From Devosia subaequoris (lineage in GTDB: Bacteria; Pseudomonadota; Alphaproteobacteria; Rhizobiales; Devosiaceae), in the NCBI RefSeq assembly GCF_014197055.1, contig NZ_JACIEW010000013.1, positions 1 to 48,822 on the forward strand: 48,822 nt of DNA, read 5' to 3'. Made by a program: the position numbers and the translations under genes. The notes below the pieces were generated by a model. The model was not told the DNA's origin and ran no database searches. It saw nothing but the letters and a program-made list of their open reading frames with translations. This document shows, piece after piece, positions 8,766-17,670 of this stretch (positions within the stretch are counted from its first letter, which is position 1; every line of letters starts with the position of its first letter).

Positions 8766-9821
8766 ATGTCTAGATTTAATCTCAGGGCGGGGCTGACAAT
8801 TGCCTCGCTGCTTATGCTCTCCACTTTGTCGATAGCGCAGGAAGGCCCCCGCGTCGCTATGGTCACCTCGGAGTCCGGTTTGGGCGACCGTTCATTTAAC
8901 GACATGATGGTTGAAGGCATGGAACGTGCCGAGGCTGATTTCAACGCAGAGTACGTCGTCATCCAGCCGCGTGCGGTTTCCGAATTCCAATCGACTCTAG
9001 CACGTGCCGCCGGGCAGGGTTTCGATATCATCATCGGATCATCGTTCGACATGATCGAACCGATGCGTGCCGTGGCTGAGGCTTTCCCTGATCAGAAATT
9101 CGGCCTCGTCGACGTCAGTGACGAACCGGTCGCCGACAACGTCGTCTCGACGGTCACCAAGGACTGGGAAGGTTCGTTCCTGGTCGGCTGGATCGCCGCC
9201 AAAACCACCAAAACCGGCACCATCGGCTTCGTCGGAGGGGCTGACATTCCGATCATCCATCGCTTCTTCGTTGGCTATTACTACGGGGCCAAGATGGCCA
9301 ACCCCGAGGTCAACGTGATCGAGACCTATACCGGCTCCTTCACGGACCCAGCTGGCGGCAAAGAATTCACACTCGCCAACGTCAACCAAGGAGCCGACAT
9401 CAACTTCGCCGTTGCTGGTGCCACCAGCGCCGGCGTTATCGATGGTGCCGTAGAGTCGGGTACTTTCGCCATCGGCGTAGACAGCAACCAGAACTACATG
9501 GCCCCCGGCTCGGTGCTAACCTCCATGGTTAAGCGCGTCGACACCCAGGCCTATGACATGATCGCTTCGGTTGCCAACGACTCCTTCATCGGCGGCAACG
9601 TTCTCTACTACGGTCTCGCCGAAGACGGCGTCGGAGCTGCCATGGACGAGCACAATGCTGGTCTGATCGACGAAGAAATCCTGGCCGAAGTCGAAGAACT
9701 CAAGGGCAAGCTGCTTTCGGGCGAAATCGTGGTGCCGAACTACTTCGACCTGACACCCGGTCAGAAGGAAATGGGAACGCCTCCGATGGCAACCCCACCT
9801 TCTGTCGCCAACGCCAAGTAA
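8766..9821 (+). CDS. BMP-family ABC transporter substrate-binding protein
   Basis: Periplasmic binding protein of 351 aa of the basic membrane protein (BMP/PnrA/BmpA) family, whose characterised members bind nucleosides and purines. A signal peptide (Arg, then a hydrophobic stretch ending LSTLSIAQ) lacks a lipobox Cys, so the mature protein should be soluble. Family motifs are VTSESGLGDRSFND near residue 36, GFVGGADIPIIHRF near 155 and GVDSNQNYMAPG near 238. An unusual Pro/Thr-rich tail (MGTPPMATPPSVANAK) ends the protein. It is followed by a strong hairpin and then the ATPase and two permeases, giving a full importer. Confidence 0.95.
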   Translation: MSRFNLRAGLTIASLLMLSTLSIAQEGPRVAMVTSESGLGDRSFNDMMVEGMERAEADFNAEYVVIQPRAVSEFQSTLARAAGQGFDIIIGSSFDMIEPMRAVAEAFPDQKFGLVDVSDEPVADNVVSTVTKDWEGSFLVGWIAAKTTKTGTIGFVGGADIPIIHRFFVGYYYGAKMANPEVNVIETYTGSFTDPAGGKEFTLANVNQGADINFAVAGATSAGVIDGAVESGTFAIGVDSNQNYMAPGSVLTSMVKRVDTQAYDMIASVANDSFIGGNVLYYGLAEDGVGAAMDEHNAGLIDEEILAEVEELKGKLLSGEIVVPNYFDLTPGQKEMGTPPMATPPSVANAK

Positions 9822-9827
9822 GAAAAA

Positions 9828-9856
9828 TTGGGCCGCAGTCTATGACTGCGGCCCAA
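9828..9856 (+). terminator. Intercistronic 13-bp perfect hairpin after the binding-protein gene
   Basis: TTGGGCCGCAGTC pairs perfectly with GACTGCGGCCCAA around a TAT loop. It begins seven bases after the binding-protein stop and ends 17 bases before the ATPase start. No T-run follows, so it more likely protects the upstream mRNA or partly attenuates than fully terminates. That would give an excess of binding protein over membrane components. Confidence 0.75.
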
Positions 9857-9873
9857 ATATCGGGAGATTCTTA

Positions 9874-11445
9874 ATGGCATCCGATACTTCGAAACACGTC
9901 GTGGAAATGCGCAATATCGTCAAGCGCTTCGGTAATTTCACCGCGATCCACAACGCCAACATCACTATCGGACGCGGCGAAATCCACGCGCTGGTCGGTG
10001 AAAACGGCGCGGGCAAGTCGACGCTGATGAACGTGCTTTATGGTCTGCTGCCGCGCACCGAGGGTGATGTGCTGCTGCGCGGCAAGTCCGTTCATTTCAG
10101 TACGCCAAACGATGCCATTGCACAGGGCATTGGCATGGTGCACCAGCATTTCAAGCTCGCTCCCTCGTTCACCGTGGCCGAGAATATCGTGCTTGGCGCC
10201 GAGCCGACGCTGGCCATGGGCCGGCTGAACATGCGCCGCGCCGAAACCGAGACGGGTGAACTGAGCAAGCGCTTCGGTCTCGATCTCGATCCGCGCGCCA
10301 TGGTCGGGTCCCTGTCCGTGGGCCTGCGTCAGCGCGTCGAAATTTTGAAGACGCTCTATCGCAAGGCCGAGGTACTGGTATTTGACGAGCCGACGGCGGT
10401 CCTCACTCCGCAAGAAACGCGCGAACTCTTCGCGACCATGCGACAGCTGGCCCAGTCGGGCCATTCGATCATCTTTATCACACACAAGCTGCGTGAGGTC
10501 CTTGCGGTATCAGACCGCATCTCGGTGATGAAGCAGGGCGAAATCGTCGCCACCATCGACAATAAGGATGTCACCGCGCAGGAGATTGCCAGCCTAATGG
10601 TGGGGCGCTCAGTGCTGTTACGCGTCGCCAAGGACGAAGCCAAGCCGGGCGGCCGCACCATGCTGAATATTCGCAACCTGACGGCGCTTGGCGAACGCGG
10701 CGAGAACGCGGTCCACAAGCTCTCGCTCAGCGTGCGCTCCGGCGAAATCGTCGGCCTGGCAGGCGTGCAGGGCAACGGCCAGGACGAACTGGTCGAATGC
10801 ATTGCCGGCCTGCGCCAGCCGGCCGGGGGCAAGATCGAGATCTGCGACAAGCCGCTGGGTGCTACGCCCGCTGACAACCGCGCATTGGGCCTTGCCTATG
10901 TTCCGGCTGACCGCGGCGGCGTTGGTCTTTCGCTGCAGAGCAGTATCTGGGAGAACATGACGGTCGGTCACCTGCCCAAGTTTAAGAGGGGACAATTCTT
11001 GTCGATCGGCGACGCGCGGGCCAGGGCAGACGAGCTCATCAAGCGCTACGACGTCCGCGGCGCTACACTCGATAAGGCCGCTGGCTCGCTCTCAGGCGGC
11101 AACCAGCAGAAGGTGCAGATTGCGCGCGAGCTGTCGCGCGAGGACGGTTCGCTCATCATCGCCGAACAGCCCTCGCAGGGCGTCGATATCGGTGCGATCG
11201 AGTCGATCCACCGCATCCTCGTGGAAATGCGCGACGCCGGCAAAGCGGTGTTCGTCATTTCCGCCGACCTCGACGAGATTTTCTCCATCTCCGACCGCAT
11301 CCTCGTAATCTATCGCGGTCAGATCGTCGCCGATCTCAAGGCGTCGGACGCCACTCAGGAAGAAGTCGGCCGCTATATGGGTGGACTGGAGACTCCGATT
11401 GTCGATACCGGCGCATCAGTTAAGGAGCCAGCACGTGTCTGTTGA
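9874..11445 (+). CDS. BMP-type ABC transporter ATP-binding protein (two ABC domains)
   Basis: A 523-aa double ATPase of the RbsA/YufO (NupO) kind that energises nucleoside-type import. Domain 1 has Walker A GENGAGKST (about 42-50), the signature LSVGLRQRVEI and Walker B VLVFDEPTAVLT. Domain 2 has a degenerate Walker A, GVQGNGQDEL (near 297), then the signature LSGGNQQKV (near 406) and a Walker B with Gln-Pro (AEQPSQGVDIG) where Glu-Pro is usual. This asymmetry is normal for the family. It overlaps the first permease start by 11 bases. Confidence 0.95.
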   Translation: MASDTSKHVVEMRNIVKRFGNFTAIHNANITIGRGEIHALVGENGAGKSTLMNVLYGLLPRTEGDVLLRGKSVHFSTPNDAIAQGIGMVHQHFKLAPSFTVAENIVLGAEPTLAMGRLNMRRAETETGELSKRFGLDLDPRAMVGSLSVGLRQRVEILKTLYRKAEVLVFDEPTAVLTPQETRELFATMRQLAQSGHSIIFITHKLREVLAVSDRISVMKQGEIVATIDNKDVTAQEIASLMVGRSVLLRVAKDEAKPGGRTMLNIRNLTALGERGENAVHKLSLSVRSGEIVGLAGVQGNGQDELVECIAGLRQPAGGKIEICDKPLGATPADNRALGLAYVPADRGGVGLSLQSSIWENMTVGHLPKFKRGQFLSIGDARARADELIKRYDVRGATLDKAAGSLSGGNQQKVQIARELSREDGSLIIAEQPSQGVDIGAIESIHRILVEMRDAGKAVFVISADLDEIFSISDRILVIYRGQIVADLKASDATQEEVGRYMGGLETPIVDTGASVKEPARVC

Positions 11446-12547
11446 AACACTGTCTGCACCAACAACTCGTCCCTACCTGACCTCGCTGTTGTCGGCAGTG
11501 GTCAATCCCATTATGGCCCTGGCTATTGCTGGCATCCTCGGCGCCTTGCTCGTTATGGCGCTGGGTGAAAACCCCTTCGAGGTCTACTGGCTGCTGATCT
11601 CGGGTAGCCTCGCGGGTATTCCCAATATCCTGGTCACGTTGCAGATGATGACGCCGCTGCTTTTCACCGGGCTTGCGGTCGCCATTTCTTTCCGCGCCGG
11701 ACTCGCCAATATTGGCGCCGAGGGCCAGATGCTGGTAGGCGCCCTGTGCGCGGGTATCGTCGGCTTCGCCGTCGACCTGCCGGCGCTCCTGCATGTGCCT
11801 CTCTGCATTGCGGCCGCCTTTGCCGGCGGCATGGCCTGGGCGGCTGTTCCGGCATTCTTGCGTGTCAAATTTGGCGTTAACGAGCTGGTCGTATGCCTGA
11901 TGATGAACCCCATCGCGCTGCTGCTGACCGGGTATTTTGCGACGCACGTCCTCAAGGCACCCGGGCCGACCAACAAGCTGCCCGACGTGCTGCCAAGCGC
12001 CAAGCTGTCCACCTTCTCGTTCTACTCCCAGGTTAATACCGGCCTAATCCTAGCGCTGGTGCTCTGCGTGGTCCTGGCCATCATCAATGCTCGCACCGTG
12101 CGCGGCTTTGAGTGGAAGATCATCGGCCTCAGCCCGAAGTTCGCTTACTATGGCGGCATCGACGTGCCCAAGCGCGCGCTCAACGTGTTCCTGCTCAGCG
12201 GCGGTGTCGCCGGCCTCGCCGGGGCAGAGCAGGTGATGGGTCAGTTTGGTGCCTATTACGACAACTTCTCGCCTGGCTATGGTTTTGATGGCATTGCCGT
12301 AGCCATGCTTGCTCAGTTCCATCCCATCGGCGTGATCTTCTCGGCATTCCTGTTCGGCGCGCTGAACAGCGGAAGCGGCGTGCTGCAGATGATGACCGGC
12401 CTGACCAAGCACCTAGTGCAGGTTCTGCAGTTCATCGTGGTTTTGGTTCTTGCTGCCAAGATTTCTTGGGATTGGCTCACCCACTTCAAGAAGCCAAGTG
12501 AAATCACCATGCGCCCGTCGCGATCCAGCACGACATCGGAGACTTGA
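11435..12547 (+). CDS. BMP-type ABC transporter permease 1
   Basis: Inner-membrane permease of 370 aa of the BPD_transp_2 family, with about eight to ten hydrophobic helices and the family motif GLANIGAEGQMLVGAL near residue 90. I chose the GTG at 11435 because AAGGAG lies seven bases upstream. The conserved EAA-like region GLSPKFAYYGGIDV, which contacts the ATPase, follows in the second half. It is one base from the second permease gene, so the two are co-translated. Confidence 0.93.
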   Translation: MSVETLSAPTTRPYLTSLLSAVVNPIMALAIAGILGALLVMALGENPFEVYWLLISGSLAGIPNILVTLQMMTPLLFTGLAVAISFRAGLANIGAEGQMLVGALCAGIVGFAVDLPALLHVPLCIAAAFAGGMAWAAVPAFLRVKFGVNELVVCLMMNPIALLLTGYFATHVLKAPGPTNKLPDVLPSAKLSTFSFYSQVNTGLILALVLCVVLAIINARTVRGFEWKIIGLSPKFAYYGGIDVPKRALNVFLLSGGVAGLAGAEQVMGQFGAYYDNFSPGYGFDGIAVAMLAQFHPIGVIFSAFLFGALNSGSGVLQMMTGLTKHLVQVLQFIVVLVLAAKISWDWLTHFKKPSEITMRPSRSSTTSET

Positions 12548-12548
12548 A

Positions 12549-13472
12549 ATGGACATTGTAGAAGTCCTTTACTCGGCGGTGCGCGTGTCGACGCCACTTG
12601 TTTATGCCGCAATGGGTGGCCTGCTCACCTATCAAGCGGGCATGCTCAACATCGCACTGGACGGCTTCATGATCGTCGCGGCCTTTGCCGGCATCGCGAC
12701 AGCCTTCGCTACCGGCAGCCTTGAGCTGGCGCTTATCGCTGCCGTCATCAGCTCCGTGCTGCTCGCCGCGTTGATGGCGACGTTCACCTTCCGCTTTAAG
12801 GCCGACATTTTCATCGCCGGCATCGCGGTGACCTTCCTGGCATATGGCCTGACTGCGCTGTTGCTCAAAGGCGTTCTCGGCGAGGACGGTGTGTTTATGT
12901 CGAACACCATCCCGCGCTTCTCGCCCATCGTCCTGCCCTTCATCGCCGATATTCCGGTGCTGGGGCGAATACTGAGCGGACACACGATCCTGGTCTACGT
13001 GGCGTATCTGTTCATTCCGGTAATTGCGTTTGCCCTCTATAGCACGCGCTGGGGCCTGCGGGTTCGCATGGTCGGTGAAGCGCCCGAGGCGGCAGCGGCG
13101 GCCGGCGTCAAGGTCACGAGCCTCAAGTTCCAAACCATGCTGCTGTCTGGCGCATTGTGCGGCTTCGGCGGGGCCTATCTATCACTGGCCTATGTGTCTC
13201 TTTTTGCCAATCAGATGACGGCGGAACGCGGGCTGATTGCACTCGCCGCCATCTTTTTTGCCAAAGGGCGCCCGCTTCCCACCGCGCTCGTCGCGCTGCT
13301 GTTCGGCCTGGCGACGGCCCTCTCTGTTCGCCTGCCGCAGGTGACCGGTGCAGCGCCGCAACTGCTGCAGCTGATCCCCTATGTGGTAACGGTTCTGGCG
13401 CTGGTCATTGTTGGTGTGCGCACGGCGCGGGCCAGCAACAAGCACGGCGCCTGGAAGTTTGCACTTGACTAA
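12549..13472 (+). CDS. BMP-type ABC transporter permease 2
   Basis: Inner-membrane permease of 307 aa, the partner of the preceding one. It opens MDIVEVLYSAVRVSTPLVYAA and holds the characteristic GGLLTYQAGMLNIALDGFM, the equivalent of the GxxxNIGxEGxM motif in these short permeases. The cytoplasmic coupling loop is RMVGEAPEAAAAAGV. The start at 12549 follows the previous stop directly. The gene is last in the plus-strand arm and converges on a minus-strand gene 28 bp away, with no obvious hairpin between them. Confidence 0.93.
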   Translation: MDIVEVLYSAVRVSTPLVYAAMGGLLTYQAGMLNIALDGFMIVAAFAGIATAFATGSLELALIAAVISSVLLAALMATFTFRFKADIFIAGIAVTFLAYGLTALLLKGVLGEDGVFMSNTIPRFSPIVLPFIADIPVLGRILSGHTILVYVAYLFIPVIAFALYSTRWGLRVRMVGEAPEAAAAAGVKVTSLKFQTMLLSGALCGFGGAYLSLAYVSLFANQMTAERGLIALAAIFFAKGRPLPTALVALLFGLATALSVRLPQVTGAAPQLLQLIPYVVTVLALVIVGVRTARASNKHGAWKFALD

Positions 13473-13500
13473 GACGCCTGAGAATAGAGAACGACGGCAG

Positions 13501-14613
13501 CTACGGCTGTCGGCGTTCGAGCAGAGCGCAGGCTATACGCTGACCGGCCGAAAGGTAGACTAGAGCAGAGAGACGTTCGACCATGGCGGGCAGCGGAAAT
13601 ATGGCTCCCGCCCGGATGGTCCGTAGCGGACTGTCATCCGCGATAACAAGAGCCGTGGAATCGTTGCCCTGCCGCCGCTCGAGTACGAGTTGTGCCCGCC
13701 TTACGCTGAGTCCGTTGGGCACGATGGCCAGCGTGGCGACGGATGGGCTTGACGGAATATCGCCCAGAGTTTCTAGCCCGCACATCGTGATCGGACGGCC
13801 GGTAGCAGCACAGAACCAATGCGCGCTTGCCGCGGCTGCTGCGCGGGCCGCCCCGTTGCCGGCCACCACGATGTGCCGAGCTGCAGCAAGCTGGGAGGCC
13901 ATAGCGCTATCCGAGGCCGTTGCTATCAATGCCTTTTGCAACTGCCCCGGCATTTCCGCAAGCGCGGCCTCCAACTGGACCAGCCGGTCTGCCGCCACGC
14001 CGTACTGCGAGCCCATTGAAAGGGCGAGCCGGTAGGCCATGGCCAGAAGTAGGCTGGGGTCGGCGATCGGATCGAGGGGCGGCGCTAGCCGCCAGCTCCA
14101 GGACGCAAAGCGGTCGTAGCGCATGTCGGCGCCAGCGGCGAGAACGAGTGTCGTGGCACCAAGGCCTCGCGCGGCGACGATTGCTTCGAGACTGCGCCAG
14201 GGTTCTTCGGACGCGGCGAAGACGATGACGAGGCAGTCAGCGTCGACGGCCTGGCGGGCGTAGTAGGCGAATTCCGTGCTGTCGATCGCCTCGCAGGGCG
14301 TGCCAATGAGCATTTCCTCGAACAATGGCCGAAGCCCGCAGGCGGCGGCATAGGCCGTGTCCGTGCCCACGAGGTAGGCCTTGCAAAATGTCCGGTTCAG
14401 CGCCGACCCCAGCGTCAGGTCATGGCCCTGGAGGATGTCGCCAATCCGGCTGGGCAGATGGTCGAGGGCGAGGCGAGCGCCAGTTGCTGTCCAGCCGCGC
14501 GAAGCGATGGGTTCATTATCCTCTTCGCGCATCCATCCGGCGATCAGGGACTGGTCGGCATCGCCAAGCGGCGACGCCGGTCCGAGGAGCGGGTGGGCGA
14601 AGACGAAGCTCAC
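13501..14613 (-). CDS. SIS-domain protein with degenerate phosphosugar motif
   Basis: A 370-aa protein of two SIS-like halves. In the first half YLVGTDTAYAAACGLRPLFEE matches the opening SIS strand-helix, but the usual SxSGxT phosphate loop is replaced by FAASEEPWRSLEA. The second half contains HIVVAGNGAARAAAAASAHWF and ends at a Thr/Ala-rich segment. It is the last gene of the minus-strand arm, overlapping the epimerase stop (ATGA), and is a second SIS protein in one locus. Loss of the Ser/Thr loop suggests altered substrate or a non-catalytic role; an isomerase cannot be excluded. Confidence 0.75.
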   Translation of the reverse strand: MSFVFAHPLLGPASPLGDADQSLIAGWMREEDNEPIASRGWTATGARLALDHLPSRIGDILQGHDLTLGSALNRTFCKAYLVGTDTAYAAACGLRPLFEEMLIGTPCEAIDSTEFAYYARQAVDADCLVIVFAASEEPWRSLEAIVAARGLGATTLVLAAGADMRYDRFASWSWRLAPPLDPIADPSLLLAMAYRLALSMGSQYGVAADRLVQLEAALAEMPGQLQKALIATASDSAMASQLAAARHIVVAGNGAARAAAAASAHWFCAATGRPITMCGLETLGDIPSSPSVATLAIVPNGLSVRRAQLVLERRQGNDSTALVIADDSPLRTIRAGAIFPLPAMVERLSALVYLSAGQRIACALLERRQP

Positions 14614-15521
14614 TTCGCCTCTGCGGCTTGCGTCAGATAGTCCGCATAAAGGCCGATGCCGCGCGCCAGCGGCACCTTCGGCGTCCAGCCCAGGTCTCGC
14701 GCGATGGCCGAAATGTCGAATTCGGTCTGCACATCGGGCACATCGTCCTCACCCGGCACCATTTCGATGCGGGCGCGGAGCAGGACCTGCTCGGCCGTGG
14801 CAACGATCTGCGGCATGGTCATGGCTTCGCCCCCGCCCACATTGTATCGTCGCGCGGGCAGGTGCGGCGCATCGAGCACGGTGAGGATGGCGTCGACCAC
14901 GTCGTCGACATGCACGTAATGATACATGAACGCCGGATCGCAGGGGATGGTGGTCTGCGCACCCGCGAGATCGTTGCGGATGATATCGGCAAGGATGCAA
15001 TTGCCGCGGCGGTGCGGCCCGTAGACCCGGCCAATGCGCAGGCTGACGCCATCGAGCCCATGTTCGACCTGGAAGGCATCGACCAGCGCCTCGCCAGCCA
15101 CCTTGCTCGCCGCGTAGACCGAGGTGGGGCGCAGAGGCGTGGTCTCATCGATGCGTCCGGGCCCGACGCTGCCATAGACGCTGATCGACGAGCAGACCAC
15201 GAAGCGCCTGACGCCGTGGCGGCGGGCCTGGTCCATCAGCCGCGCGGTGCCGCCGACATTGACGTCGACGACGAGGCCAGGATTGTCGCGCGCCAGCATC
15301 GGTCCAGATATGGCCCCGCAATGGACGACGGCGGTGATGGCCTGCCTTGCGAATAGGACCTCCAGCGCCGCCGGATCGGTCAGTTGCGCGATGATCAGGT
15401 CCGGATCGTTCCGGCCATGGCTGACCGCGTCTGTGGCAATAACCGTCCGGCCCAGGTCTGCCAGATGCTCGCGCAACGCCATGCCCACCAGACCTGCGCC
15501 GCCCGTGACGAGAATGCTCAT
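14610..15521 (-). CDS. NAD-dependent epimerase/dehydrogenase (extended SDR), copy 2
   Basis: Extended SDR of 303 aa: TGGAGLVG at residues 6-13, VYAASK near 145, and RVYGPHRRGNC and IPCDPAFMYHY further on. The ATG at 15521 overlaps the stop of the SDR gene upstream (ATGA), which sets the start; an open frame continues upstream but lacks homology. It is a close paralogue of the protein at 2994-3908, including the rare YGPHRR and IPCDP blocks. A paralogue in each divergent arm suggests two oxidation or epimerisation steps on related substrates, or a duplicated step for two sugars. Confidence 0.88.
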   Translation of the reverse strand: MSILVTGGAGLVGMALREHLADLGRTVIATDAVSHGRNDPDLIIAQLTDPAALEVLFARQAITAVVHCGAISGPMLARDNPGLVVDVNVGGTARLMDQARRHGVRRFVVCSSISVYGSVGPGRIDETTPLRPTSVYAASKVAGEALVDAFQVEHGLDGVSLRIGRVYGPHRRGNCILADIIRNDLAGAQTTIPCDPAFMYHYVHVDDVVDAILTVLDAPHLPARRYNVGGGEAMTMPQIVATAEQVLLRARIEMVPGEDDVPDVQTEFDISAIARDLGWTPKVPLARGIGLYADYLTQAAEAK

Positions 15522-16264
15522 AGCGCCACCATGCCGCCATCGACGCTGAGGTCTGCGCCGGTGATGAAGGAGGAACCGCCCGAGCAGAGGAAGACGATCG
15601 TTTCGGCGACCTCTTCGGACCGGGCAAAGCGTCCGATCGGGGTCAGCGGCAGAAAGGCCGCCCGCTGCGCGTCGGTCACGGTGCGCTGGATGCCGGTCAT
15701 GGTCGTGCCGGGAGAAACCGAATTGATCTGGATATTGTCGGGCGCATATTGCACGCCGGCCTGCCGAGTCAGCGCCAGGACGGCGCCCTTGGAGGCGCAA
15801 TATATGGCCGCGTCCCTCAGCCCGATATGGGCGGCGGTCGAGGCCACGTTGCAGATTTTCCCGCGCCCGGCGGCAACCATTGCAGGCAAGACGGCCTGCA
15901 TGCCGAGCCAGACGCCCTTGGCATTGATGCTCATGATCTGCTCCCACATGTCGTCCGTGCCGTCGATGACGCTGTCGCCGGGCAGGGCAATGCCGGCATT
16001 GTTCACAAGCACATCGATGCGTCCGAACCGCGCCAGCAGATCGGCGACAAGGTTGCTCCACGCCGTGGCGTCGCGCACATCCATGGTTACGCCGAGAACG
16101 GCGCTTCCCCGCGCCGCCAGTTCGGCTTCGACCTCCGGCACGCCCTTGATATCGATGAGGACCAGTGTGCCGCCCCGCTCGGCGAACTGCCGCGCCGCTG
16201 CCCGGCCGATGCCGTCCCCTGCACCCGTCACGAGAATGATCTGGTCGGTGAAGTCGTGTGTCAT
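15518..16264 (-). CDS. Short-chain dehydrogenase/reductase
   Basis: Classical SDR of 248 aa: NAD(P)-binding TGAGDGIG at residues 13-20, DVRDAT, NNAG near 92, catalytic Ser in NVASTAAHIG, YCASK, and the C-terminal SFITGADLSVDGG typical of the FabG-like group. Acidic Asp at the end of the second strand (VLIDI) favours NAD. The ATG at 16264 overlaps the amidase stop. It sits in an unbroken chain of overlapping genes from the ring-opening amidohydrolase onward. Substrate unknown. Confidence 0.92.
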   Translation of the reverse strand: MTHDFTDQIILVTGAGDGIGRAAARQFAERGGTLVLIDIKGVPEVEAELAARGSAVLGVTMDVRDATAWSNLVADLLARFGRIDVLVNNAGIALPGDSVIDGTDDMWEQIMSINAKGVWLGMQAVLPAMVAAGRGKICNVASTAAHIGLRDAAIYCASKGAVLALTRQAGVQYAPDNIQINSVSPGTTMTGIQRTVTDAQRAAFLPLTPIGRFARSEEVAETIVFLCSGGSSFITGADLSVDGGMVAL

Positions 16265-17670
16265 GGCAGGATCCTCGATGGAATGAGCGGCGCAGGCGCC
16301 AAGGGGGGCAGGACGGATGTCGCGAAATCGATGAGAGCGCGATCGCGACCGGGCGCAGCGATCACCTGCACGCCGATGCCGCCGCCGCCTTCGGTCCAAG
16401 CCAGCGGCACATTGAGGGCCGGCAGTCCCGCGACATTGGCCCAGGCGGTGAAAATGGCGTGGCCGCGCGGCCCGACTGGCTGGGCGTCGATCGTTTCGGG
16501 ATAGGGCTGGCGTGCGTCCCAGGCCAGCGCAGCGATAGTCGGGCTCATGAGCAGGTCGGTATGCTGGAAGAGGTCGCGCGCCTCTGTGCGCAGCTGCTGG
16601 GCGCCGGCGAGGGCCTCGACATAGTCGGCGCTCGAAAGCGCCATTCCGGCCTCGACCATCTTTCGGGCATTTTCGCCGGTCTGCCGATCCGCGAGGTGTC
16701 GACCGATATGCCAGGCAAGGCCCGCCTGGGCGACGGTTTGCCAGACAGCGCCGGCGCGGGCTGCGTCGAACGGCTCGGCCGCTGTGGTAACCGGCCAGCC
16801 AAGAGCTTCCAGATCCCGGATAAAGCGGGCAAAGGCAGTCGCTATAGTCGGGTCGACGGGCGCGTCGCCGATCGTGTCGAATGCTAGAATACGCGGTCGA
16901 GCCGGCAGGGGCGCGGCCGGGCCATAGGCGCCGCGTGTGCGTGGATCGGCGTCATCGGGACCGGCGAGGATGGCGAGCACCGCCGCGAGATCGGCTGCGT
17001 CGCGGGCGATGGGCCCGATCACCTCGAAGTCGTGCAGGATTGCCGGAAATCCGCCGGCTCGCGCAATGGTGCCGATCGACGGCTTGAAGCCCCACAGCCC
17101 GCAATGGGCCGCAGGACGGCGAACCGAGCCGCCGCCGTCGGTGCCGATGGCAATGGGACCAAAGCCGGCGGCCACGGCTGCAGCGCCGCCGCCGGTCGAG
17201 CCTCCGGGCGTGCGGCCGGGCGCCAGGGGATTGAATGTCGGGCCGAAGAGGGCGTTGTCGGTATAGCCCTGGAGGGTGAATTCAGGGACGTTGGTCTTGC
17301 CCAGCACGAGCAGGCCGGCGGCGCGAAGCCGTCGAACGGCCGGCTCGTCGGTGTCGGGGCGATCATGTTCGTGGGCTCGGCTGCCCCAGCGCGCAGGCAG
17401 GCCCGCGACGTGGATATTGTCCTTGATGGTGATGGGTACGCCGTCGAGCGGCGAGAGCGGCTGGCCCGCCTGCCAGCGGGCATCGGATGCGTGCGCCGCC
17501 TTTTTGAGGGACGCGTCGTCCTGCGCGATGATCGCATTGATCGCCGGGTTATAAGCCGCAATGCGGTGCTGGATGGCGGCAACGGCATCGCTGGGCCGCA
17601 CCTGGCCCGAGCGGTAGCGTTCTGCCAGTTGCAGTCCCGTCAGATCCCAAATGGGTGGGGAAACGCTCAT
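16261..17670 (-). CDS. Amidase signature-family hydrolase
   Basis: A 469-aa amidase signature enzyme with the complete Ser-cisSer-Lys triad: K83 in TIKDN, S158 in GGSTGGG and S182 in GTDGGGSVRRPA; the 24-residue spacing of the two serines is normal. The second Ser of the usual GGSSGG is Thr, at a position of lesser catalytic weight. The start at 17670 overlaps the monooxygenase stop (ATGA). In the oxidative pyrimidine pathway a ureidomalonase follows barbiturase, and in cyanurate degradation an allophanate hydrolase of this family follows. It lacks the long C-terminal domain of allophanate hydrolase, so a ureido-acid or amide hydrolase is the better guess. Confidence 0.9.
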   Translation of the reverse strand: MSVSPPIWDLTGLQLAERYRSGQVRPSDAVAAIQHRIAAYNPAINAIIAQDDASLKKAAHASDARWQAGQPLSPLDGVPITIKDNIHVAGLPARWGSRAHEHDRPDTDEPAVRRLRAAGLLVLGKTNVPEFTLQGYTDNALFGPTFNPLAPGRTPGGSTGGGAAAVAAGFGPIAIGTDGGGSVRRPAAHCGLWGFKPSIGTIARAGGFPAILHDFEVIGPIARDAADLAAVLAILAGPDDADPRTRGAYGPAAPLPARPRILAFDTIGDAPVDPTIATAFARFIRDLEALGWPVTTAAEPFDAARAGAVWQTVAQAGLAWHIGRHLADRQTGENARKMVEAGMALSSADYVEALAGAQQLRTEARDLFQHTDLLMSPTIAALAWDARQPYPETIDAQPVGPRGHAIFTAWANVAGLPALNVPLAWTEGGGGIGVQVIAAPGRDRALIDFATSVLPPLAPAPLIPSRILP

